A stretch of DNA of 64,000 bases from Gnetum montanum (Eukaryota; Streptophyta; Gnetopsida; Gnetales; Gnetaceae): positions 193,951 through 257,950 of the forward strand of contig MNCI01036181.1 in NCBI GenBank assembly GCA_015680685.1, written 5' to 3'. Shown here piece after piece: positions 13,481-25,289 of the stretch. The notes below the pieces were generated by a model. That model saw only the letters and a list, made by a program, of their open reading frames with translations, was not told where the DNA came from and ran no database searches. A program made the translations under genes and the position numbers. The first letter of the stretch is position 1, and each line of letters opens with the position of its first letter.

Positions 13481-14485
13481 CATATAACATGATGGTGAGA
13501 AAGTTTTCTTCTCTAATAATATGTTATAAATTATTTTGACCTTTAAGTTGTTTTGAAGTGTAAGAAAGAATGAATAGAGATATTAGGGGTGTAAATATTT
13601 TTGAAAATATATTATAACATAAGGATAACATTAACTGTAGAAAAGGAAAAATATGCTTGTTATGGAAAGTAAATTAATAACATCACCATCCAAAATAGAG
13701 ATATCATGTCTTCAAGAAAATATAAGTAAGAAAATTAAAATAATTTCATCAACTAGTGAATTGGTTAATATTAGTATTCAACAAATTATCAAACACACTA
13801 GAAGAAGATTCACTGCTTAACTCAGGGGTTGTATCTTTTACTGTAGACTTTGTAGGAAATAAGGGATCCTTTGAATGCAATGGTGCAATAGTTACAGTAG
13901 GATCTAATAACTTTGAACTAGATATCTAGATTGGTATACATTTTTAAGTTAACAGTAGGATCATGCTTTCTCTTAACTTAAAAATGTAACTATATATGTT
14001 CATGTATACCAATATATAACTTAAAAATTAATTGGTATCTAGATTGTAAAAAATTATAATTTATGAAAAAAAAAATATTAAGTGTTCACGTAACTTGTTT
14101 TAACTAGTTTAAAGTCATTGCACATGCTTATTCTTTATTCAAAATAAATCTTTAACTTCTAACAACTAAAAATTATGCCAAAATTTTTAAAATTTATATA
14201 AATAAAATTTGAACAACATTCATACAAAAGAATTAGAAGTCTCAATGTGTAAAATATTTTAGCATATTCAATGACACCGAGAAGACAATAATTAGAATTC
14301 AATCACACTTTATAAATAATTGATAACTCTTTGCGATGAAGTAAACTTTGTAGTGTCTTACACAAGTTTTTAAAACTAAAATGAAATTTTTATTATTTTT
14401 TTATACTTATCATGGCATTAAATGCACTGAACAACCCAATAACCATATCTACTTCATGATGATGATCAAATAAGTCAATATAAAA

Positions 14486-14500
14486 CTCTGTCTAATACCA
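14486..14500 (-). promoter_or_regulatory. Primer-binding site, tRNA-iMet type
   Basis: The minus strand reads TGGTATTAGACAGAG directly after the LTR terminus CTTAACA. It matches the common plant Copia primer site with two or three changes. Confidence 0.75.
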
Positions 14501-14970
14501 TGTTAAGTTTAGTGACATGATGGTCACAAGATTCAAGGAAAATAAAAACTAATTATGTTGACTTATATCAATCACAAAAGTTAATGATTCTAGATATGTC
14601 ATAAATAATTGATTATTTATGATGCTTATAGGAAAAATGTTTCAATATAAACGTTGATTTATATAAAATGATATCAACTTATTCCAAATAATCTATCTTA
14701 TGTGTTACACATTTTACATGGAGGAACAAAGAGTATATATAGGTTTGAAAGAGTTTTCATGATGGTTAATGTAGTGGACATGATGAATAGTTAAAATTAG
14801 TTAATATATGTGAATTTTATAATTTAAAATTTTTTTGGATTAAGTATTTAAATGTACAATATTATAGCAATTTTATACATTATAATTGACTAAAACAATA
14901 CTTATAATATTACATAATATAGACATTATTTAGAATGTTAAGCCTGATAGAATATATTAAATCCTTAACA
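14501..14970 (-). repeat. 5' LTR of the Copia-type element
   Basis: 470 bp, TGTTAAG...CTTAACA. In element orientation a TATA-like tract (tatatatact) lies near 14735. It is followed by the TSD gagac. Confidence 0.85.
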
Positions 14971-14975
14971 GAGAC

Positions 14976-15553
14976 TTATTATTAGATTAAGTAGAGAATA
15001 ATCAAGGGGTTTCACTTAGTTTATACTAACTTCCAATTTTATTTTTAGGTCATCATCATTGGGTAGAGAGAGGAGATTTCTTCAGCTTGCTACTAATTTT
15101 TGGATATTATGCATGTTTTTTTTGTAGCTTTTAGACAATTATCTATTTTGTATGTTATGACATTTTTTGACATATATTAGTTTATGTTCTTATCATGCAT
15201 TATGCATTTTGATCCTAGAAATTTTTATGTAGAAAAAAACATATTGATGTTATTATATATTTACAGTAATACATTATTTTTATACTTATATGCTCTATTT
15301 TCAATTTTAATTTAGTTGCAGTTTTAGGTTGTTATTATATCTATATTAGCTAGTTATATTATATGATCTTCCATTGTTAATGTATTTCCTTATCTTTTGA
15401 CTATGGTATCATCATATTGTCTTGTCACTTTCTTATTGCTACATTAGATAGTTTTGATTTTCAATTATTCCTTTTCATGATTAATCATTCTTTTAGGGGT
15501 TTTATAGCCAACGTAATATTTTCTAACCTAAGGCTAAGTAGAAGGGTGTTACA
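14976..15553 (+). mobile_element. Putative LTR 3' portion of an old Gypsy element
   Basis: The region ends in 'gaagggtgttaca' directly before a primer site, an arrangement typical of plant chromovirus LTRs. The 5' limit of this LTR is not visible; the start given is only the end of the preceding element. Confidence 0.4.
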
Positions 15554-15556
15554 AGC

Positions 15557-15568
15557 TCATATCAGAGC
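15557..15568 (+). promoter_or_regulatory. Degenerate primer-binding site (tRNA-Met type)
   Basis: tcatatcagagc matches TGGTATCAGAGC at 9 of 12 positions and sits three bases after the LTR-like terminus ttaca. Confidence 0.55.
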
Positions 15569-15829
15569 CATGTTTGATAATTTTCTCATGTCATGTTGTT
15601 GTGTCTAATGATGATAGGAGCTATAAGTGGATGTGGTTATGGTAAGAGGATGGATATTGGATGTAGTGATCTAAATTTAACATCTCATCCCATTTTCAAT
15701 CAAATAGAGAAGCATGTAATTGATTTGTAAGTATAGAATGATACTTGTATAACTCCTACTCTTATCATGCATAAGAAGATTAGTCAGTTAGACGTCAATT
15801 GCTACTTATTCAAGTTTCTTCACCAATAA

Positions 15830-16042
15830 ATGGAGAAGAAATTAAGCATGCTATTGATGCTCATGCATTTGAGTAGTGGAGGTAGACAAGTAATGAAACA
15901 TGAGCTTATGAAGCAATTTTATAAGCTAGAAATTCCTACCTTCCAAGGTAGGGATGAATTTACTACCATCACTAAGTGGTTGGAAGAGGTCATGAAGGCC
16001 TTTAAGTTGATGGGTTGTTGATGAATCATCAAAGTATCACAT
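15830..16042 (+). pseudogene. gag: Gag N-terminal remnant of a Gypsy element
   Basis: The frame 15830-16021 ends with residues F-Y-K-L-E-I-P-T-F-Q-G, then K-W-L-E-E-V-M-K-A-F-K-L-M-G-C. This follows the pattern of the start of the Retrotrans_gag region in plant Ty3 elements (hydrophobic-P-x-F-x-G ... W-L-x-x-h-x-x-h-F-x-x-h-x-C). It lies about 270 bp after the primer site, the normal place for gag. The frame is cut by the insertion of the Athila-like LTR that begins at 16043. The rest of the element is not seen in this window. Confidence 0.6.
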
Positions 16043-17941
16043 TGATGGGACCTCATTGACATGGTGTTGCCCTATCGATAGGGCCACGTTGACATAGTGT
16101 TTACTACATTTATGAGGCCTTGTTGACAGAACTCCATAATAAAGTCTATAAATAAATGGTTACCCACCATGTGTATGACATGTCTTATCATAGTTGTAGT
16201 GGAGCTCTTGTAGTTTTGTCATTTGAAGCTTAGAATATTTTTCTAGGTGTTCACAATAAGAGTTAAAATGTTTATAGATCTTTATTTAAGCATTGATGTA
16301 CTTAAGCACAGTAGTGTGAAGGATAATAAAGATGAGCCTTTTTATAAACCATGTAGCACTTGGAAATAGATTATTTATTTATTTATTTATGCATTTAATT
16401 TTTTATGTGATTTCCTTTAATGCTTTAAGTGATTAAATAATTAATTAGGCTAAACTAAGCTAGTAAGTAGCAATTAATTAATTAATTACATAATATGAGC
16501 ACTTCAATCATATGCTTGGAACTTGGTAATTCTAGTAACGCTTAACGTTTGGTAACCCAATAGTGCTAAACATATTCAGGACATGTATGGAAAGTGGGAA
16601 TAGATGCTTATTGATGAGTGGCAAGGTACCCCTACACTCAACCATACGAAACGAGCGTAGCACATGCGATCTGATTGAACCCCACAAACTAAGTGCCTAC
16701 ATGCCCCATGGAACACTTGGGGTTAATCATTCATTGTCTTCCCAGACTTACTTGTGGTTATCACGGTGTATAGTTAAGTAAGTTTGAGGTATATGATTTT
16801 TATGGTCTTTTATGTTTTATCTCCTATGCTATCGAGGTGAAGAGTTGGAGAAACTAACTAACTCTAACTAATGAACTAAGTCTAAATTACCTAGTGTCAG
16901 CATCCATTCCCACTTACTGTACACACCTTGAACCAATGCAACCATGGCTACAAAATGCTAATGGTTGCTAGGATCACTGCGTGTAACGCACATGCTCGAA
17001 GTGGTTGTACTGAGGCACTTAACTAGGAGGAAAGGGTTGAGAAAGCTAATCTAGCCTAAGTGCAATGAGCAGCCGATTCCTTGACTAACCATACACATCT
17101 TCATGCACGAATACCACTGGGATTACCAAGTGCAGATCCTGAATATGCCACTGGGTTACCAAGTAGTCACACTAGATGCTCGTAATCAAGTCATACTCAT
17201 ACCGTGTTGCCATGAGCAGCCGATTCCTTGACTAACTGTACACATCCTTACATGCTCGTAATCAAGTCGTACTCATACCGCATTCTAGGAGTTTAAGGGT
17301 GAGAGAGAAAATAATAAATAAAATCCTATTCCATGCACTACAAGGTTTATCTAGGAAGTTCATCTTTATTTCCATACACAACTTGTGTTCAGGTACAATT
17401 TTGCTCGAATAAAGATCCGTTCACTTTAGGACTCCTACTACGGGCACATGGAAAATATTCTATATCTGGAGTGATCAAACTGCCAGAGTTTTCCTACTTT
17501 TAACTTAGGTTGAGGAAACAAGGAAGAGCTGCCCCTTATTTATAGATATGGCAGCGGACCATGATATCGCATTCACGATATTGCAGGGGATGACGCGATA
17601 TCACATGGGATGCAATATCGCGGCTCATGCGACATCGCGTCTCATCACTTATGTTTGGATTAGTTAGGTGTAGTTAGTTAGATTAAATTAGCAATTGAAT
17701 TACTTTGTTTCCTCCATCCTTTTTTTAAGCACCCAAAACATAAAAATCATATGTTTCAATTACACTTAACCACACCTTTGCATATCACCAGTGCAATTGG
17801 AAAGAAAATGAATGACTGTTAGGGAAATTTCACTTTCTAGAGACTAGTGTACTGAAAGACATAGAATCAATAGAATTTGATTGGATTGCATGTTAATAAG
17901 TGATTCATATGGTTGAGTGTAGACATACTTGCTACTCATCA
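16043..17941 (+). mobile_element. 5' LTR of Athila-like element G1 (split)
   Basis: It starts TGATGGGACC, like the LTR at 53248, and ends CTCATCA before a primer site. Its two halves, 16043-16611 and 17653-17941, follow the 53248-54086 LTR in order: the TATA region 'ctataaataaatggt' near 16145, 'caataaagac'-like sequence near 16325, 'gagcac..tat' near 16497, 'gtgggaatagatgc' near 16595, then 'aacataaaaatcatat' near 17738 and 'ggttgagtgtag' near 17910. The LTR is interrupted by a second LTR of the same family in opposite orientation. A perfect 14-bp palindrome, ccctatcgataggg, lies in U3 at 16070-16083. Confidence 0.8.
16612..17647 (-). mobile_element. Solo Athila-like LTR nested in the G1 LTR
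   Basis: TGATGAG...CTCATCA, 1036 bp, flanked by perfect 5-bp target-site duplications cttat (16607-16611 and 17648-17652). No PBS or PPT adjoins it, so it is a solo LTR left by LTR-LTR recombination. It is longer than its relatives because of an internal duplication: 'gagcagccgattccttgactaac' occurs near 17070 and again near 17215. Its U3 (right end) is full of cgatatc and catatcgc repeats. Confidence 0.9.
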
Positions 17942-17960
17942 TTGGCACCATTGCTAGGGA
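17942..17960 (+). promoter_or_regulatory. Primer-binding site, tRNA-Asp type
   Basis: ttggcaccattgctaggga follows the LTR terminus CATCA directly. It resembles the tRNA-Asp-type site (TGGCGCCGTTGCCGGGGA) of Athila-lineage Ty3 elements. Three of its differences are C-to-T or G-to-A changes. Confidence 0.8.
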
Positions 17961-18099
17961 TTCTTTTTATTTGAAATGTATGTTATCTAAGTATAGTGAA
18001 AATCATTAACATCATTGGATGAACCTTAAGGTCAAAAATCATTCTAAAAATAAATATAATATAATAATTTAAGCAGATTGATAACTTATTTTAATTGTA

Positions 18100-20222
18100 T
18101 AATGTCTTCTTCTCACAAGCTCGATGATACTAAAACACTAGTTCCTCAAGAATGCAAGGTGGTATATACTCATCCAGATGAATATGTGCTTGAATTCACC
18201 TTCATCTTGCACCAAGATGAATAACTATGGTGGCAAGGTATGGAGGGTAACATTGTAATGCCTCCCAATGAATCCATGCCCTAGATGCTACTCCAAATTC
18301 TTAGGAGGTTTGACATATGGGATCTTCAAGAAGAGTATGTTATGCATGACTATGACTACTAGGACCACTGTTCCATTGAAACATAACTTAGGAGAGATTG
18401 ACACTAGGAGAAAAACCATGAACCTATGAAGGGGAAATGACTTACTACTCCCTTGTTCCTACTCAACCAAAATGACAATGAGGATCCTCTCTCTAGGGGT
18501 TCTCAGCATGAAGACTCTCCATCCATTTATATTGATGATGGAGACTTGAAATTGAAGCTGAAGTCCACTATTAATAATATGGGTTTAGGTCAAAGTGGGA
18601 GTCCAAGAAAGGGCTTGGATAAGCATCAAAATGATAAGAAAGCTAATTAATGTGGCTATGACAAGAATAGAGGAGGTTGTAGATATCATGGTGGTGGTGG
18701 TCCAGTCCTCTTCCCTCTTTGCCTTCTTCATCTACATCATCTTCTTCCTCTTCTAGATTTGACAAATGTTGCAAAAAAGATAATTGTGATAAAGGTGAAC
18801 AACAGGATGATAATAATGATCACTAGCCCGAACATGAATGAAGGGGTAGTAGAGAACATCATCAACATCATTGAAATAATGATGATGATGAGCCTTTGTT
18901 GGTAACTTGAAGCATGCTGGATATTATAGAGGTAGTAGAAACTCCAACCAGACATGTGAAAGATAGTCAGATCAAGAAACTTGACATGATCAATATCCCT
19001 ACATTTGAGGGGGGATATAACTCTGATCCACAAATACATCTTCAAGAATTTGACTATACCTATGCCTTAAAAAATATTGAAAATGAATTGTAGAAATTTA
19101 ATTTATTTTCCAAGACACAAGAAAGCAAAAAGCTGGTATCACTTCTTGGAGCTAAAAGCTATCCATAGGTGGAGTAAAATGCTACAACTATTTAATGATA
19201 AATACCAAGGATACTCCCAAGTGTCTAATATGAGAAGGTTGACCCAAGGATAGAAGTAAGGAACATATGAACCCTTGGATGCCACCATGGATAGATACTA
19301 TTCTCTCATACACTGATGCCGTAGCCATGGTTATTCTCAGTGGGAAAAACTTTGTCACATCATAGATGGACTTAGGTTAGAAATAAGAAGAACTATTGGG
19401 GTTTATGCCTAAGGGAGACTATCAAAATTTAGAGTCCATAAGATCCAAAGGCTAATAGAGTAGGTAGAAAAAGAAGAAGGAGAGATAAGAAAACTAGAAA
19501 GTGTTGAGGAATATAACAAGGATATTCCACTAGAAAAAGGGAGGTTTAATGTTGTAACAATGAGGAGGAGTTACCACTTGATGAGGTGGTGAACAAAAAG
19601 ACTTTGCTGATCCAAAAATCTATGTATGAAATTACAGCCAAGGTAGATAAAATGTTGGATCTATTGGATGAAAAATTCTAACCTACTCTACAGATCATAG
19701 AAGAATCAAGAGAGTAGAGTAGTGACCATAATCATAGGAGGTAGAAAGAAGTTGAATGTGCCTATCTAAAGGGTAAGGAAAAAGCTACTATAATAGAAGA
19801 AGTTGTGGAGTTAGAATCTGATAATGATGGTGGGTGTGACATCTACCATTATGAAAATCCTAAAGGATGTTGCTCTATTGTGTGACACTTGTAGGAGTCT
19901 GGAGTGTATGCACTAAATCCTAGACTAGCAAGAAGGCAAGAACCCAGAAGATTTCCTTATCCTCAAGATAATCCAAGGTAGTTCCACAAACAACAATAAG
20001 CTTATTATCCAATTGGAGCTCCACCACAATTGTATGAGTAGTACCAATAGTGGAAACATCAACATTCATAGGGGATGTTACCACCAAGGTAGTAGTACCA
20101 TTGTAAATAGCTAGATCCATATGGATACTATGTTTAGCAACCAATGTCTCCACATGACTCTTCTAGTAACACTTCTTTTCAACACTACTACTACCCTCTA
20201 GATATTATAGAACTACCATATT
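18100..20222 (+). pseudogene. gag: Gag remnant of Athila-like element G1
   Basis: The translation is broken by many stops but co-linear with the better-kept copy at 49110-50960. Shared blocks are 'DSQIKKLDM..IPTFEGGY' near 18970, 'LQEF....ALKNIENE' near 19040, the QW..LCHIIDGLR block near 19340, and 'GGCDIYHYENPKGCC' near 19835, before a Pro/Gln/Tyr-rich tail. Gag would form the particle that packages element RNA. The first 500 bp after the primer site (18110-18650) encode an acidic leader region with a 65-codon open stretch. The gag is cut at 20222 by insertion of the Tat-like element H, and I do not see the remainder of G1 elsewhere in the window. Confidence 0.75.
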
Positions 20223-20649
20223 TGAAAAATTTCTCTAAGTGTTAGAACGATGGCACTTTCTACAAATTTGTCTAAGTGTCAAAACTTGGAAAATTTTTCT
20301 AACTGTTAGTGCTACACTCCCTAGTGTAGTCAGCATAGCATGCATCAAGGTTTGTTTTGCAAAATTTTCTAAGTATCAATAGAAATTGCATGAAAATTTT
20401 TCCAAGTGTTCTACTACATTCTCACTTTGCTTGCTATGCTCTAGAGTGTAGCCACTATAGCACACTTTTCAGTGGCTAGTTTTTCTTAAGTATCAAGCTA
20501 GAAGTTGTCAAGCTCGCTCAATATGGAAGAGGCATTTGGTAGGTTTTCTAACTCCTAAGGCTACCCCTTCTGCTATGCTCTAGAGTGTAACTAGCATAGT
20601 AAGAATAAAGACTATAATTTTTATCAAATTATTCTAAGTGTCCATGCTA

Positions 20650-20885
20650 CACCCTATTCCCAGGGAGTGTCCTATGTTCTGCACATAACATAGGATAAAC
20701 ATAGCAACTAGTGTCCCATGTCTTGCATGTAACATGAGACAAGTGTAGCAGCCAACGTTCCATGTCCCGCACATAACATAGGATGAGCATAGTAGCTAGT
20801 GTCCTGTATCCTAAATGTAACATGAGACAAGTGTAGTAGCTAATGTACCATGTCCCACATGTAAGATGGGACAAGCATAGCTGCT
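20650..20885 (+). repeat. Tandem array in the H LTR U3, unit about 60 bp
   Basis: About four units, each with gt(c/a)c(c/t)(a/t)(t/g)(t/g)t(c/t)(c/t)..catgtaacatgagacaagtgtag. They lie upstream of the TATA box, so they are U3 repeats that may act as promoter elements. Confidence 0.7.
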
Positions 20886-21014
20886 AGAGTTAGAAAATTT
20901 TTGAACTTTTTTTGGTCACCTTCGAACTTAGAAAATTTTATAAATTTTTCTTATGCTTCCAGCTACCACATTACCACATGGCACTTGATCCACATTTTGA
21001 GCTAACCCTAGCCC

Positions 21015-21022
21015 TATAAATA
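21015..21022 (+). promoter_or_regulatory. TATA box of the H LTR
   Basis: tataaata in the context ccctataaataccc, downstream of the U3 array. Confidence 0.6.
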
Positions 21023-21877
21023 CCCTTACAACACAATGTTTTAGGTAGTGGGCTTCCATTTTTCACTGATTGGTAGTTGGCACTTTTGTTTTGGAATTTG
21101 GCACTTAGCTCTGTGGGTGAATGAGACCTAGAGCACACTGCACCAGTAGAGAGGCATAGCTACACAATTTGGTACATTGTAGCCTCATTGCAACCCTACA
21201 TTACATGATACACCACAATCTCGTTGTAGCCTTGCACCACATAATACACCATGGCCCTGTTGTAACCCTGTAGAACATCGCATGGTACACTATAGCAACC
21301 AACTCAATAGGCACTATTTATGATGGTGAGCACCAAACTTCATGACCCAACACCATTGAGATTATGACTACACTCCCACTACAACTATTATACACTATCT
21401 ACCTTCTAAGACCCTTGTGGAGTTAACTACACTCCCATTTGGTGTGGTGTTTCATCTCTCTCTCGTTTCTAGCATTTTTTTAGCATTTTTCTTGCATATT
21501 TTAACATTTTTTCACGAATTGTCACACTGTAGTAAGCTTAGGAAGTACTATCCATGGGTTGACACTCTTATTTTAGTCAAAACCCTTGGCCACACTTACC
21601 TCCATTCCATGGCTATGCTCTACACTTAGTACTACAAAGCACTGCTTTGATACTTAGTAGCATTTCACATTGTTTGCACTTTCATTTTGGCTAACCACAC
21701 CACCCCCTTGTTGCATCCACCACCTTGGTTGCAACTAACAAAGTCCCTATTAAATTGAGAAGATTTTTGCTCTACCTTCATTTCCAACAAGGCCCTCACA
21801 TGGAGGTGGGGTTAAGGATATCTGTCCATTGATCCCTTAGTGATTCTTGCCATCAACGTTTTTAGTTGTTATAGATT

Positions 21878-21897
21878 TTGGTGCTAGAAGGAGGGCC
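21878..21897 (+). promoter_or_regulatory. Primer-binding site of element H
   Basis: ttggtgctagaaggagggcc, identical to the site after LTR A (25242). This sequence is typical of plant Tat-related elements; I do not assign the tRNA with certainty. Confidence 0.8.
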
Positions 21898-22329
21898 TCA
21901 CCATTTCCTTCTACATTTTTTTGATTGGCACTTAACCAAAACTTTGGATGCTTTGGAAAACGTAACAAGTTCTCAGAGTGTAGCAAGCTATAACGTAGTG
22001 AGTGTACCACCAAAGTTAGCCATTTTCAATAGCTTTCATACTTAGCATTTTCTTTGCATTTCCATACTTCACATTTTTTTTTGCATTTTAATACTTAGAT
22101 ATATTTTCTATAGTATTACACTTAGTCAAATTTTTTTTGTAGTTTCCATACTTAGCCATTTTTCAGCATTCTTACACTTAAACCATTTTTCTAGATTTTT
22201 ATATTTGGCTAGTATTTTTCTACCAACAGACTTAGTCATTTTTCTATAGTTTTTAGAGTTAGTAATTTTTTAAAAACTGCAACTCTCACAACCCGATATA
22301 GGAACATGAATCTAGATCAACCTTCCACA
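21898..22329 (+). other. Leader of element H
   Basis: Noncoding sequence between the primer site and gag. It is T-rich with repeated short phrases (acttag.cattttt). No clear ORF. Confidence 0.5.
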
Positions 22330-24078
22330 TCGATGTCTAACACATTTAACACCATGATCCATCCAAAGTGTGCCACACTAAGCCACAAATAATATAATTT
22401 TGTTTGTGCCAAAATCCAAGTAGGATTACCAATGTATCACCTTCAGCTAGAGGCAAAATAAGATTACAAATGAGACCATTAGGATGGATGAGAGTACAAC
22501 CCTACTTTGTTTGACATAATCCCACTCATAGAGTCTTACCACTAGTTTTTGTCCCAACTCATCCATGCAAACAAGCATGATGCAAGGACAACCTATGAGG
22601 AAGTATAATAGGAGGAAGAAGATGAGTTTGAAGCTTACTTTGAATGTGAGAGCCCCCTCTACACCATCTTCCAACAACCACTCCCTAGTATATCCCCTTG
22701 GTTTGATCCATCCATCCTCTTTGAGATGGTGAGCATGCTAATTCAGACTTTCTTATAAGCTATCATTGCATTTTCTCAACCCTATGATTACATTGGGGCC
22801 ACCTCCTAGCCCTAGATGATTCAGGAATCTCACATCCCACTTGTCTTATCGATGCCCATGACATTCATCCAACCCACTTGTGTGTGGCCCACCTTGGTCA
22901 CCATGCCCATCCCTCAACTAACACATCAACTAAATCCATTTTCTATGACTTTAAATTGGAAATTCCTGTCTACTATGATATTAAATTGGCAAACTCCGCA
23001 ACCAAAAATCCAACCGTACACCATATGACCAACACAAGCCTAGCTAATGCAACCAACTAGAACATCCCCAAGCTTGGATTAGGCCTTTTAGTTGATCCAA
23101 ATCTTGATAGAGGAGATCAACTGACTCAAGGATACCTCCTCCGACACCATCAAGATGGTGGACTTCTACTAGAATGATCCCATAAGTCCTACAGTCCCAT
23201 CCCTGACTCTTCCAACTAGGGTCTAGCTACCCCAACTCAACAAATACAATGGTAAAGGTGACCCCAATGCACACTTGGTCACATTTTAATTTGAGTGCCT
23301 ATTCCCCATGTTTCTCACTACCAAGGCCTTAGACTAGTATTACATGCTACCTAAGGCCCTAATCTCTTCTTTGAAGGATTTCATCAGCTAGATTGTGACA
23401 TGATTCAGGTACAACCTGAAGCCTAAAAAAACCCTTGATCAACTCATGCAAGGTAAGCAGGGGCACCTAGAGGCCATGCCAAAATTCCTCCAATGCTAGA
23501 ATGTTGCATTGAGCAAAATGCATGAAACCCTAGTAGAGACACACATATTGGCCATCTTTAAGGGTGTAGTGAATGACTTCATCAAGTCCAAACTATATTA
23601 CCTAGCCCAAAAGTCCCTTAGCCAAGCCTTTGCCCAAATGAAGGGCATAGAGGAGGTAGCACAAGTTACCAATGACTCGGCCTACATGGGCTATAGAAAC
23701 TAACATGCATGTAAGAAAAATGAAATAGTGGAAATAGTGGCTATAAGAATAAAAGAAACTAACTTGGGTCTAACAACTAAGTAGCCCAAGGCCCTAACTC
23801 ACAAAGAAACCAACTCTAGCACCAACTTGCCTACATTGGTAGGGGTCCCTTTAAGGCCCAGCTTTGAGCACAAGGATTTCTCAAGTATACACCACCACTA
23901 ATGGAACCCTCTAAACTAGTGGAGAAACTCTATAAAGATGGGAAAATCCAACACAAAAAAGTATCAAAGATTACCCACTAAAAACATAATAGCTACTACA
24001 AACTACTAAGCAATCCCACCTTAACAGTACCAAATGAGCCCTTGGTCCCACAACACTTCAAGCTAGAACAATACTATC
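22330..24078 (+). pseudogene. gag: Gag remnant of Tat-like element H
   Basis: It is co-linear with the gag at 25976-29436. The N-terminal block (atgtctaac...; N-F-V-C-A-K-I-Q) is near 22330-22430, the 'LPTLTKYNGKGDPNAHL'-like block near 23215-23280, and the open frame 23509-23703 carries I-L-A-I-F-K-G-V-V-N-D-F-I-K-S-K-L-Y-Y-L. Stops are frequent and many replace expected Gln or Trp codons. The gag is cut at 24078 by the insertion of composite X. Its next codons reappear at 49088, where the C-x-x-H-type finger block 'YHYHQM' continues, and a later stretch is at 54087-54535. Confidence 0.85.
24074..24078 (+). repeat. Left target-site duplication of X (ctatc)
   Basis: Identical to 49088-49092 across the composite. 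The bases on either side rejoin into a continuous Tat-like gag reading frame. Confidence 0.92.
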
Positions 24079-25237
24079 TGAAACACCACAAAAATTTTGA
24101 GTTTGGAACTTGTCCAGCAAGAAGCAGGTCCCCGTGACCCTCAGACAACCTTGGCTACATTTGAAGTCACACATGGCAATTTTGAGGATCGAAACACTTG
24201 GTTTTTACGAAGTGTTGTGCCAGCGTCTACGCCCAGCGTATACGCCTAGCGTATACACCCGATGCCCAACATACACGCCTCACATGTACGCTCAGCAGGT
24301 GCAACAGGAGCAGGAATTGAAGCAAGTCAACATTCATCAGCGTATACGCCAGCATCCATCAGCGTATACGCCCAACGTCCACCAAAGTTCACACGCCCAG
24401 CAAGTCCAGCGTATACGCCCAGCATATACGCTGGCCTGATGTAGCGTATACGCCCAGCGTATACCATATTTCTAAATTGTACACACCCGGTCAACACGCC
24501 ATGTGTCTCCTAACCTGATTTTCCCGGTAAAACCCCACCTATTAAAAGCCCAGTTTTCCGCATATTGGAGGTCGGAAAAAATTTACCAGAGTAGACCCCA
24601 GAGCAATTACGCTGCAAACCAAAACCTCTTATGCTTACGCTAGAAGTTCTGTACGCCGAGCACAGTCTACGCTCCGCCTACCATGCGAACCAACCGCATC
24701 CCTGCACCCACCGGGGCTTTACGTCCGCCTTGTGTTCAGCCACAACTGCGTTAGACCGGTGCACTATGTTTCCACTTCATAATACAATTTACAGTTTCTA
24801 ACATACAGTTTACGCTGACTTTTTGCATGTGTTTCTGCTTACGCCCATTTACGTTTACGCTCTGATTACGCCGTTTACGCCCTGTTTACGCTTTACGCCC
24901 AGTTTACGCCCAGTTTACGCTGTGCTCAAGTTTACGCTTAGTTTACGCTGCGTATATCAGTTTACGCTGTTACACCATCTACGTTTTGTTTATGCCCTGT
25001 TTTCACTGTTTGCTCCGTTTTACTCCCGCTACACTGTTTACGCATAACCCAGCATATAACACTTCGGTGACGCTCGGGGAAATCCTTGTCTGATCCGCGT
25101 GTGGACCACCCAAGGTACCCTACCTTCGTGCATTCTAGCTCGCCCTTAGGTGAAGGTAGGGTCATCTATGCTCGTCCTGCGATCCCACGATCTCTATTTC
25201 TCCTTCTAGCCGGGGATCGACGATTTCAGGCAATACA
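24079..25237 (+). repeat. LTR A of X (5' LTR)
   Basis: TGAAACACC...AATACA, 1159 bp. U3 carries many copies of the near-palindrome agcgtatacgc(c/t). The TATA position at 24539-24547 reads ctattaaaa, a decayed form of the ctataaaa seen in LTRs B and C. The second half (24820-25050) is a series of 'gtttacgc' repeats. Two deletions or insertions (9-18 bp) distinguish it from LTR C. Confidence 0.92.
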
Positions 25238-25241
25238 GAAA

Positions 25242-25261
25242 TTGGTGCTAGAAGGAGGGCC
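25242..25261 (+). promoter_or_regulatory. Primer-binding site 1 of X
   Basis: ttggtgctagaaggagggcc, four bases after LTR A. Confidence 0.85.
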
Positions 25262-25289
25262 TGCCTAAAACCTTGCTTGCAAATCTTAC

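Larger units (their letters stand above)
10047..14970 (-). mobile_element. Copia-type LTR retrotransposon, noncoding remnant
   Basis: Two direct LTRs, 10047-10500 and 14501-14970, match along their length. Their termini are TGTTAAG...CTTAACA; the left copy begins TATTAAG. Next to the right LTR, inside the element, the minus strand reads TGGTATTAGACAGAG, a primer-binding site close to the initiator tRNA-Met type (TGGTATCAGAGC). Next to the left LTR the minus strand shows a purine stretch (cttgaggagtgg), the polypurine tract. These fix the orientation as minus. Flanking 5-mers are gaaac (10042-10046) and gagac (14971-14975), one transition apart, as expected of old target-site duplications. The internal 4 kb has no Gag, RT or integrase that I can recognise, so this is either a LARD-like nonautonomous element or one decayed beyond recognition. 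Confidence 0.85.
20223..21873 (+). mobile_element. 5' LTR of Tat-like element H
   Basis: It begins TGAAAAATTTC after atatt and ends just before a primer site. Its 3' end tracks the LTR at 24079-25237. It contains recurrent short motifs (ctctagagtgtag, tttctaagtgtcaa). There is also an array of about 60-bp units at 20650-20885 built on 'acatgagacaagtgtagcag'. A TATA box (tataaata) lies at 21015-21022. No coding capacity is expected. The exact left end is inferred from the family start TGAAA and could be off by a few bases. Confidence 0.75.

Noticed and set aside
16070-16083. Palindrome ccctatcgataggg as an operator
   Set aside because: Single copy in a decayed LTR; recorded only as part of U3.
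20647-20874. 75-residue minus-strand ORF
   Set aside because: It is encoded by the 60-bp U3 array of the H LTR.
24110-25268. ORFs in LTR A and their twins at 47884-49015 in LTR C
   Set aside because: They are repeat-encoded frames in LTR promoter and R/U5 sequence, with Tyr/Thr/Pro periodicity from tacgcc repeats.
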